Part shown: piece after piece, positions 1-5,079 of the stretch
Layout of the letters: the number at the start of each line of letters is the position of its first letter
Numbering within the stretch: position 1 is the first letter of the stretch
Assembly: GCA_964618405.1 (NCBI GenBank)
Contig: CAZUAY010000282.1
Location: forward strand, 1-5,214
Direction: 5' to 3'
DNA from: JBBQIY01 sp964618405
GTDB taxonomy: Bacteria > Verrucomicrobiota > Kiritimatiellia > RFP12 > UBA3636
Length of the DNA stretch: 5,214 nucleotides
Notes under the pieces: generated by a model
What the model saw: the letters and a program-made list of their open reading frames with translations, nothing else
What the model was told of the DNA's origin: nothing
Databases searched by the model: none
Made by a program: the position numbers and the translations under genes

Positions 1-14
1 AACCCCCGTCGTGT

Positions 15-34
15 CGGGGACAGGAATGTCCCCG
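15..34. repeat. Perfect 8-bp hairpin with GGAA tetraloop (REP-like)
   Basis: CGGGGACA at 15-22 is followed by GGAA and then its exact reverse complement TGTCCCCG at 27-34. This gives a GC-rich stem closed by a GNRA-type tetraloop. Short GC-rich hairpins of this form are typical of REP-type extragenic palindromes, which RAYT (REP-associated tyrosine) transposases mobilise. No such transposase is visible here, so the REP assignment is inference. It could also be a terminator stem for a gene off the left edge, but no T-tract follows on either strand. Confidence 0.5.
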
Positions 35-293
35 CTCCGTTCGTTGAAACCACTTCTTGCCTGTTTAGCAGAGTAGAGGTGTGGACGTGCAGGAAGAAAC
101 GGCTTGAGCAGAGAGGCATCGGGTAGGAGATTTTTTCCACGGAAGGCGAGGAAGTCACGGAATTGTGTATGGGTGTTCACCCTGCCACGAATGGGTTTGA
201 GAGATCATTCCTAAACACTTACTCCCACACGTAGCCTGATTTTGCCGTCATCAGGATTGACAACGATAGCGGGCATGGGGTATCTTCTTTCTT

Positions 294-370
294 GCCAGTG
301 GTGAAGTCCTCGGAAGCGTCTCGGACGTAAAGCTGGAGGCTCGTACATCTGGCGTCCGTGCACCACTGGC
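294..370. repeat. Nested inverted repeat upstream of the methyltransferase fragment
   Basis: GCCAGTGGTG at 294-303 is the exact reverse complement of CACCACTGGC at 361-370. Inside it, CGGACG at 322-327 pairs with CGTCCG at 353-358. The arms are nested in order, so the segment can fold into one long imperfect hairpin. It lies just upstream of the ATG at 385. It may be an extragenic palindromic element, a structured leader or a transposon relic; the sequence does not decide between these. Confidence 0.45.
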
Positions 371-384
371 TTACTTTTAATTTT

Positions 385-543
385 ATGTCCAAATACGATC
401 ACTTAACGCATGATGAATTAGCCCGCCTCTTGGAGGCTCGGGATAGGCGCGATGCGACGCGTTTTGGTCTCGTTTGGGAGGCGAATGAGATTGACCGCGA
501 TAAGGCCGTCAATGCGAAAATGTACAGGTTTTCAAACTTTTAG
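385..543 (+). pseudogene. Truncated N-terminus of a type III-like (Mod) site-specific DNA methyltransferase
   Basis: From the ATG at 385 the frame encodes 52 residues beginning MSKYDHLTHDEL and including LLEARDRRDATRFGLVWE. I recognise this as the conserved N-terminal leader of adenine-specific methyltransferases annotated as type III Mod subunits, which normally continue for several hundred residues through the SAM-binding and catalytic motifs. Here the family-like sequence stops after about residue 44 (near base 516). It is followed by eight unrelated residues and TAG at 541-543. None of the catalytic motifs is present, so the product cannot be an active enzyme. A start at 358 is possible but adds residues unlike the family. 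No strong Shine-Dalgarno precedes 385. The break coincides with a shift to AT-richer DNA and marks the left edge of the R-M operon. Family assignment rests on recalled similarity and not on a search. Confidence 0.72.
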
Positions 544-559
544 TTTGTATTTCGAAACC
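527..559. promoter_or_regulatory. Candidate operator: nested inverted repeat
   Basis: CAAAC at 533-537 and GTTTG at 543-547 form a perfect inverted repeat with a 5-base spacer. GGTTT at 527-531 and AAACC at 555-559 form an outer pair. The element lies upstream of the HTH regulator gene and overlaps the best -35 candidate. That is where an autoregulating controller protein would be expected to bind. The function is inferred from position and symmetry only. Confidence 0.35.
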
Positions 560-573
560 AAATTGAGTATAGT
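545..573 (+). promoter_or_regulatory. Candidate sigma70-type promoter of the R-M operon
   Basis: TTGTAT at 545-550 (weak -35) is spaced 17 bases from TATAGT at 568-573 (-10, one mismatch to TATAAT). Transcription would start near 580, giving a leader of about 25 bases before the ATG at 605. No other gap between operon genes is long enough for a promoter, so this probably drives all four genes. The -35 overlaps the right arm of the inverted repeat at 533-547. Confidence 0.4.
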
Positions 574-604
574 GACTTAGTATTTTCATCTGAGAGAAAG
601 GGGC

Positions 605-814
605 ATGAGCGTTAGTTATAAGAAATTGTGGAAATTGCTGATTGACAACGAAATGAATAAGGTTGACCTGAAAAGAGCGACCGGCATCAGTTCTGTTACA
701 TTGGCAAAGCTTGGAAAGAACGCGAGCGTCACAACAACAACTCTCGTAAAAATTTGCCATGCATTGCATTGCGACACAAGTGACATCATGGAGATTGTCG
801 AGAATGGAGAATAA
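605..814 (+). CDS. Small Cro/C1-type HTH regulator, putative R-M controller
   Basis: This 69-residue protein is almost entirely a single helix-turn-helix domain of the Cro/C1 (XRE) type, resembling the short HTH_26-like regulators. The HTH core spans about residues 18-37: a first helix around NKVDLKRAT, the turn at GIS, and a recognition helix around SVTLAKLGK. A further helix follows (LVKICHALHC) and then the typical ending DIMEIVE. A purine-rich stretch (GAGAGAAAGGGG, 592-603) precedes the ATG, although the GGGG is unusually close to the start. Its last 11 bases overlap the M1 gene. Small HTH proteins next to R-M genes often act as C (controller) proteins that time methyltransferase and endonuclease expression. 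Here the gene leads the operon and an inverted repeat sits in its promoter, which fits autoregulation. The controller role is inferred; the DNA-binding fold is the firm part. Confidence 0.88.
   Translation: MSVSYKKLWKLLIDNEMNKVDLKRATGISSVTLAKLGKNASVTTTTLVKICHALHCDTSDIMEIVENGE
790..793 (+). promoter_or_regulatory. Shine-Dalgarno for M1, favours the start at 804
   Basis: GGAG lies 10 bases before the ATG at 804, inside the end of the HTH gene. The in-frame ATG further upstream at 759 has no comparable purine-rich site and would add 15 residues unlike the family's N-terminus. Confidence 0.5.
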
Positions 815-1898
815 CAAGCCAAAGTTCAAAAGACCCCTTCGTTGCTTAGATTTATTTTGTGGGGCAGGTGGACTTTCCTGTGGACTAAGCATGGCGGAAA
901 TCGATACCGTTACAGGAATCGATTTTGATCCTGCCGCCATAGAAACTTTCAACCGAAATGGACTTGGTAAAGGAATCGTAGCGGATTTAGAAACCATCAC
1001 ATCAGCTGAGATACGGAAGTTATGCGCGAACCCCGTTGACATTATTGTTGGCGGCCCACCTTGTCAAGGAATGTCTTTGTCTGGGGCTAGAAATGAATCT
1101 GATAAACGGAATCGGCTTTATAAGTCTTTTGTCAGGATTGTGAAAGATCTTGCACCGGAGGCTTTTCTTCTTGAGAATGTCCCAGGATTGGTTTCCCTCT
1201 TCGGGGGAAAGATCAGAGACGAAATCATTTCTGAATTCTCCGCATTGGGGTATACCGTAAAGTACCAGATTTTGCGAGCATCAGACTTTGGCGTTCCACA
1301 ACATCGCAGAAGAGTAGTTTTTGTTGGATTTAAACACAAAAATTTTGACTTCCCGAAGCCTTCCCATTTTGAAGAGCCTGCGAATGGACAAAAAAATATG
1401 GTCTCGTGCAAGGATGCGCTTTCAGATTTGCCGTCATTACCTGATGCGACATTTCTCGGGAGTGTCGTACAGCATTACGAAACGGAATCACGGAATGAAT
1501 ACCAGTTTTTGATGCGAGAATCCTCAACCGATGTCTATAATCACATAGCCGCAGCACACTCGGAAAGAATTCGTTCGATTATAGCGCTTGTTCCCGCGGG
1601 TAAGAATTATCAGGTCTTGCCAGAAGAGTTGAAAAAAACGCGCAATTTTAATGTCGCATGGACTCGATTCCCAGAGAATGAACCCTCACCGACCATTGAT
1701 ACGGGACATCGTCATCATTTTCATTATCGAGAGTGCAGAGTCCCAACGGTTCGTGAGTGTGCTCGATTACAATCCTTTCCTGACGACTTTCATTTTATAG
1801 GAAACAAGACACAACAATTTCGTCAAGTAGGAAACGCCGTCCCCCCTTTGATGGCAAAGGCTCTAGGTTTTGCTATTAGGAGTGCTTTTGATGCCTAA
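804..1898 (+). CDS. DNA (cytosine-5-)-methyltransferase M1
   Basis: The product (364 residues from the ATG at 804) transfers a methyl group from S-adenosylmethionine to carbon 5 of cytosine within a specific DNA site. The ordered C5-methyltransferase motifs are visible. Motif I is DLFCGAGG at 16-23 (SAM binding) and motif IV is GGPPCQG at 83-89, with catalytic Cys87. Motif VI is ENV at 124-126 and motif VIII is QHRRR at 166-170. Motif IX is RECARLQSFPDDF at 317-329, and motif X is QVGNAVPP at 341-348. The target-recognition region lies between VIII and IX, about residues 175-295. The length and motif set are those of a complete, active type II enzyme. The gene overlaps the HTH gene by 11 bases and the R gene by 8. 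Its recognition sequence cannot be read here. It differs clearly from M2 in motifs I and IV and in the recognition region, so the two are not a recent duplication. Confidence 0.96.
   Translation: MENNKPKFKRPLRCLDLFCGAGGLSCGLSMAEIDTVTGIDFDPAAIETFNRNGLGKGIVADLETITSAEIRKLCANPVDIIVGGPPCQGMSLSGARNESDKRNRLYKSFVRIVKDLAPEAFLLENVPGLVSLFGGKIRDEIISEFSALGYTVKYQILRASDFGVPQHRRRVVFVGFKHKNFDFPKPSHFEEPANGQKNMVSCKDALSDLPSLPDATFLGSVVQHYETESRNEYQFLMRESSTDVYNHIAAAHSERIRSIIALVPAGKNYQVLPEELKKTRNFNVAWTRFPENEPSPTIDTGHRHHFHYRECRVPTVRECARLQSFPDDFHFIGNKTQQFRQVGNAVPPLMAKALGFAIRSAFDA
1878..1882 (+). promoter_or_regulatory. Shine-Dalgarno for R, decides the start at 1891
   Basis: AGGAG lies 8 bases before the ATG at 1891, within the last codons of M1. 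The alternative in-frame TTG at 1870 lies upstream of this site and would add only seven hydrophobic residues, so 1891 is preferred. Confidence 0.7.
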
Positions 1899-3252
1899 AT
1901 ATTCAACCCCCTCGTGTTACTATTATAGACTTCACCATGTACGGCCTCGATTCAAAAATGATATTGAGAATGTTCTTGGTTTTATTTCCTTTGGTATTGC
2001 AAGCATTGAGAAATGTAAATCTAAAGCATTCAACAATGCTTTGGATGAATACATCCGCTCTTATGGAACAAATGCTTGCTCAGCCCCAAAGACAATTCAG
2101 AATTGGAGAACGGAAATAGCCGCTCTTTTTGGCATGTACATAGAAGACGGAGAGTATAGTTACCCTTCATCTGTGAGCATAGAGTTGGCAAACAAGAGTA
2201 ATTTAAACAGATTCTTTCAGGGTTTTATCTACTCGTTTCAATACCCAGGAGGGCATTTGAAATCGAATTATATTTTTGATCTTGTTAAACGCGGCATTCG
2301 ATTTCATCCAGGACAATGGCTTGCCACCTACCTTCTCAAAAGTAACGATTCCTTTATTACTAAAGAAGAATTTTGCCATTGCGTTATGAATGACATGCGA
2401 GTAATTCGTGATCATGAAAAAATTCAAGCAACAGCAAATCGAATAAAAGAAAACAGAAAGCTTAATATCGAATACGATAAACGAGGCGATGTCGTGCGAT
2501 ATGCAGGAGATATTTTGGACTATCTTGTCCTTGCAGATTTGGCAAAAAAGGATACAGATGGCAGATACTATAGAAAGGATAATACGACTTCGTTACTCAA
2601 ATTAATAAGCCGTTCTCCTGTTTTTTTTGATGAATACTCAAAGTCTGATGATCTAAAATCAATTTATTCGAAAGAGATCTGTTGGTTTAGATATGTTGAG
2701 GCGTGTTACAAAGAACTTTTTACATTGATTGAAACATTCGGTTTATCGGACTCAGAAGTCCCACCCATAAATCTGCCATCAGTTCCTAAACGTTCTGATG
2801 ATAATGTCGGAACTAAAGAAACAGGAGATCAAGGAGAAAACCTAACTCTTGTTCACGAGAAGCTTCGCTTGACGGCTGCGGAACGGAAAGATTTAATCCA
2901 TCTCATAAAACGGATGCCGACTCATCTAGCCGTTGGCTATGATATCAAATCAATTGAAGCCGACACTGAAATCGACCGTATGATAGAGGTTAAAACCTCA
3001 ATTAGTAAAGCACCTCTGAGTTTCAACCGAATACATTTGACCACGAACGAGTGGCGAGTGGCAGAAGCCTGCGGAGATCGATATTATATCTACCGGTTAC
3101 AAATCAGTGATGATGGATGCAAGCTATTTCTTGTACAAAACCCTGTCCAAAAATACAAGAACGATCAGATTAGAATGGTGCCACGAGATGGTGCTGATAT
3201 CATTCTTAATGACGATGCCGGAGAGTTTGTGGAGCTATTATGCGTACGTTGA
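1891..3252 (+). CDS. Putative type II restriction endonuclease with DUF3883 (NO VEIN C-terminal) nuclease-like domain
   Basis: The product has 453 residues from the ATG at 1891. The C-terminal part (about 312-453) matches what I know as DUF3883/NOV_C, a PD-(D/E)XK-like fold. It shows GEN at 315-317, GYDI with Asp351, the E-x-K triad element IEVKTS at 365-370, then the conserved LTTNEW (383-388) and a YYIYRL strand (398-403). Asp351, Glu366 and Lys368 are the expected metal-binding and catalytic residues, with Glu316 or Glu323 as a possible extra acid. The N-terminal 300 residues are not a family I can name. Residues about 155-232, ending DGRYYRKD, look like a winged-helix and may carry DNA recognition. 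Lying between two methyltransferases and overlapping both (8 and 13 bases), it is the only candidate nuclease of the system. The endonuclease role is therefore strong by context and motif, but its specificity and cut position are unknown. An alternative is a DUF3883 accessory protein without cleavage activity. Confidence 0.82.
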   Translation: MPKYSTPSCYYYRLHHVRPRFKNDIENVLGFISFGIASIEKCKSKAFNNALDEYIRSYGTNACSAPKTIQNWRTEIAALFGMYIEDGEYSYPSSVSIELANKSNLNRFFQGFIYSFQYPGGHLKSNYIFDLVKRGIRFHPGQWLATYLLKSNDSFITKEEFCHCVMNDMRVIRDHEKIQATANRIKENRKLNIEYDKRGDVVRYAGDILDYLVLADLAKKDTDGRYYRKDNTTSLLKLISRSPVFFDEYSKSDDLKSIYSKEICWFRYVEACYKELFTLIETFGLSDSEVPPINLPSVPKRSDDNVGTKETGDQGENLTLVHEKLRLTAAERKDLIHLIKRMPTHLAVGYDIKSIEADTEIDRMIEVKTSISKAPLSFNRIHLTTNEWRVAEACGDRYYIYRLQISDDGCKLFLVQNPVQKYKNDQIRMVPRDGADIILNDDAGEFVELLCVR

Positions 3253-4685
3253 GAATCGCATCGTTATTCGCAGGATGTGGAGGAACTGACGTTGGGATTT
3301 TGGGCGGCTTTTCCTTTTTGGGGAATTGGCATAAGCAACACCCCGTAAAACTTGTGTACGCCAATGATTTTGATGCTGGCGCATGTGATCTGTTCGATGA
3401 TAATTTTTCAATAAAGATTGACAGAAGCGATGTTAGAACAGTTGATACTTCGACCATTGGGGACTATGATATTTTAACGGCAGGATTTCCATGCCAGAGC
3501 TTCTCCATCGTGGCACAAAATCCGCCACGCCTCGGAATCAAAGATAGCGACAAAGGTACGCTTTTTGAAGAAGTGTGCCGGTTTTTAAGAGCACATCAGC
3601 CAGAGGGTTTTATTTGTGAGAATGTAAAAGGAATTTTATCTGCAAATAACTCAAAAGCATTTCCTGTGATAATGGAGTCATTACGGAATTGTGGTTATCA
3701 TGCAATTCATTTTCTTTTGAATGCGTCTCACTATGGTATTCCGCAGCGGCGTGAGCGCGTGTTTATTATTGGATTTAAAGATCGACGAGTACTTGAAGCA
3801 TTTAGGCATCCAACACCCATCGTTGAATTCCCAACACTCCGCGATGTTGTTTTCTCGGAAAATGAGATCGCTACAAAGTATTATTTTAGCGATAAAGCAA
3901 TCCAAGGAATGCGAGCTGCCAAAAAGGAAATGAACAAAGGAAGAGTCCAGAATTTAGATTTACCGTGCGGTACTGTTGGTGCACATCTTGCCAAGGTAAG
4001 CCTGAACAGTACAGACCCTGTGTTATGCATTGACGGAAAATATCGCCGCTTTATACCTCGCGAAGTCGCTCGCATACAGTCGTTCCCAGATTCCTATCGT
4101 CTTACTGGGACAGAAGCCAAACAATACAAAGCACTCGGAAATGCAATACCTCCAGTATTAGCTTGGCATGTAATGAAATCGGTCGTTGAGGCGATGCAAC
4201 GCGTTTCAACAAATCCAGTTGAGGTAGACGAAAAGAAGCCCGATATACAGGGTGAAGAGTTATACGAATCTCATTTTCAGCGACAGCCAGTGCAGTTAAC
4301 GCTTTTTGATCCGATTGGACTTTTTGTTGTTAACAAACATCCGGTTATCTTGCTGGGAACCTATCGCAAGAGCTGCCGTGATTGGATCTTAGAAAACAAT
4401 CTCTATAATTATCCTGTAACGAGTGAAGAAATAGAAAAAAATGATGAATTACGAGCGGTTTCCCGACTTATTCTCAAACGTCGAAAAGACGAGCCTTTAT
4501 ACTTCTCGGTTAATGGGTATTCGATTATAACAAAAGCAGACTTGCTGAAGCATGAGTATAAGCCGAGTAAAAACCATTCTCCGAATACAAAATACATTCT
4601 TTACGAACTCAAAAGACTGAACGAGCCTCTTCCTACGGTCTACCCAGATGAAATGTATATTGTTGGCAAAGGTTTGGGCAAATAG
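3240..4685 (+). CDS. DNA (cytosine-5-)-methyltransferase M2 with C-terminal extension
   Basis: This 481-residue protein carries a full C5-methyltransferase core in residues 1-320. Motif I is ASLFAGCGG at 7-15 and motif IV is GFPCQSFS at 82-89, with catalytic Cys85. Motif VI is ENV at 127-129 and motif VIII is QRRER at 169-173. A compact target-recognition region spans about 180-265. Motif IX is REVARIQSFPDSY at 274-286 and motif X is ALGNAIPP at 298-305. Family members usually end soon after motif X. Here about 160 further residues follow, with a linker (322-350) and a folded-looking part (351-481) that I do not recognise. A GGAG at 3231-3234 sits 5 bases before the ATG, and the gene overlaps R by 13 bases. 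With M1 it probably protects an asymmetric site, each enzyme modifying a cytosine on one strand. The extension might aid recognition or hold a separate activity. Confidence 0.95.
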   Translation: MRTLRIASLFAGCGGTDVGILGGFSFLGNWHKQHPVKLVYANDFDAGACDLFDDNFSIKIDRSDVRTVDTSTIGDYDILTAGFPCQSFSIVAQNPPRLGIKDSDKGTLFEEVCRFLRAHQPEGFICENVKGILSANNSKAFPVIMESLRNCGYHAIHFLLNASHYGIPQRRERVFIIGFKDRRVLEAFRHPTPIVEFPTLRDVVFSENEIATKYYFSDKAIQGMRAAKKEMNKGRVQNLDLPCGTVGAHLAKVSLNSTDPVLCIDGKYRRFIPREVARIQSFPDSYRLTGTEAKQYKALGNAIPPVLAWHVMKSVVEAMQRVSTNPVEVDEKKPDIQGEELYESHFQRQPVQLTLFDPIGLFVVNKHPVILLGTYRKSCRDWILENNLYNYPVTSEEIEKNDELRAVSRLILKRRKDEPLYFSVNGYSIITKADLLKHEYKPSKNHSPNTKYILYELKRLNEPLPTVYPDEMYIVGKGLGK

Positions 4686-4793
4686 AGGAACTACCAGCGC
4701 GACGACGAAGCCCCCAAGGTGCTTGCTGAGCATCAGATCTATGGCCGCGTGTTGATTCTCTTCCGCGAGGGCGGCAGCCGTGAGAAATTATGA
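4686..4793 (+). pseudogene. 3'-end remnant of an unidentified gene
   Basis: Immediately after the M2 stop (TAG, 4683-4685), and in the same frame, 35 codons run to TGA at 4791-4793. They encode a coding-like peptide that includes NYQRDDEAPKVLAEHQIYGR and ends GGSREKL. The codons are GC-rich, unlike M2, and the frame has no start codon near its beginning, so it reads as the tail of a gene whose front is missing. It probably belongs to the older locus disrupted by the R-M operon. I cannot assign a family with confidence. It might be the end of a methyltransferase or nuclease subunit partnered with the fragment at 385. The pattern APKVLAEHQIYGRVLIL also loosely resembles the C-terminus of a zinc-type quinone oxidoreductase. 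Both ideas are weak. Confidence 0.45.
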
Positions 4794-4818
4794 ATTACGA
4801 ATTACGAATTATGAATTT
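4784..4818. repeat. Heptamer tandem repeat (YGAATTA)
   Basis: TGAATTA at 4791-4797, CGAATTA at 4798-4804 and 4805-4811, and TGAATTT at 4812-4818 form four consecutive 7-bp units. A degenerate unit (GAAATTA) precedes them. The first full unit contains the stop codon of the gene remnant. Such GAATTA-type arrays occur in intergenic DNA of various environmental bacteria; no function is assigned. Confidence 0.75.
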
Positions 4819-4821
4819 TTG

Positions 4822-4851
4822 AGAGTCCGTTTCGCTGGCTCGGATTCTTTT
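4822..4851 (+). terminator. Possible rho-independent terminator
   Basis: AGAGTCCG at 4822-4829 can pair with CGGATTCT at 4841-4848 (8 pairs, one of them G-U in RNA) around an 11-base loop, and the stem runs into TTTT at 4848-4851. It lies about 140 bases beyond the M2 stop and just after the gene remnant, so it could end transcription of either. The stem is short and the T-tract brief, so this is a weak call. Confidence 0.3.
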
Positions 4852-4858
4852 CCCCTGT

Positions 4859-4874
4859 GTCAAAGCGTCAAAGC
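4859..4874. repeat. Tandem octamer GTCAAAGC x2
   Basis: GTCAAAGC occurs twice in direct tandem at 4859-4866 and 4867-4874, followed by a partial third copy starting GTC. It is probably slippage-derived intergenic sequence with no visible function. Confidence 0.6.
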
Positions 4875-5029
4875 GTCCAGAACTCACTAAAAGATCTTAA
4901 TTACTGAAATAGAGTCGCAGATAGTATTCCCTTCTTCAGCATCGCCGATCTACCCTCGTGCGTGAAGAGCGCGCCAGAAGGGCTGTGATGGGCAAGAAGC
5001 TGGGTTGTCACTCTGCGTGGATTTTAAAC

Positions 5030-5079
5030 CATGAAACACATCTGCCTGTGCCGGCACGGCAGACAGGTGAAACTTCATG
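5030..5079. repeat. Compound palindrome, likely dispersed extragenic element
   Basis: TCTGCC (5041-5046) and GTGCC (5048-5052) pair with GGCAC (5053-5057) and GGCAGA (5058-5063), interrupted only by an unpaired T at 5047. An outer pair, CATGAA at 5030-5035 and TTCATG at 5074-5079, extends the symmetry. An alternative fold pairs CCTGT (5045-5049) with ACAGG (5063-5067) and GCCG with CGGC around a GCA loop. With no loop in the first fold and two competing stems, it looks like a mobile extragenic palindrome more than a terminator. Confidence 0.6.

Larger units (their letters stand above)
1..402 (-). other. Left flank with a possible decayed minus-strand gene; nothing recognised
   Basis: No gene can be named in the first 384 bases. 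On the minus strand one reading frame is open from 402 down to the window edge except for two closely spaced stops, TAG at 211-213 and TGA at 205-207. The upstream half (402-214) would encode 63 residues rich in Arg, Pro and His. The downstream half (204-1) gives 68 uninterrupted codons that run off the window. The frame could be a decayed gene, or chance openness in GC-richer DNA. Its ATG lies inside the methyltransferase fragment that starts at 385 on the plus strand, which argues against the upstream half being a real gene start. I recognise no family in either half. Confidence 0.15.

Noticed and set aside
1..123. Plus-strand frame open from the window edge to a stop at 124-126
   Set aside because: The roughly 41 residues have no recognisable pattern and run through the hairpin at 15-34, so there is no support for a coding region.
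759..803. Upstream ATG at 759 as the start of M1
   Set aside because: It would overlap the HTH gene by 56 bases and add 15 residues unlike the family. The ATG at 804 has a GGAG 10 bases upstream and leads straight into motif I.
509..1042. 177-codon open frame on the minus strand opposite the HTH gene and the start of M1
   Set aside because: It lies antisense to two well-supported genes with clear family motifs. Its translation is Ser- and Cys-rich with no recognisable domain, so it is a shadow frame.
1870..1890. TTG at 1870 as the start of the R gene
   Set aside because: The AGGAG at 1878-1882 is correctly placed for the ATG at 1891 and lies downstream of the TTG.
517..4685. Operon carried by an insertion sequence, integron or prophage
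   Set aside because: No transposase, integrase, terminal inverted repeat, att-like duplication or target-site duplication is visible at either junction. The flanking remnants fit replacement by recombination better.
4784..4818. Heptamer array as a CRISPR or iteron origin
   Set aside because: The units are 7 bp in direct contact with no spacers, and there is no Rep gene or DnaA-box cluster nearby.
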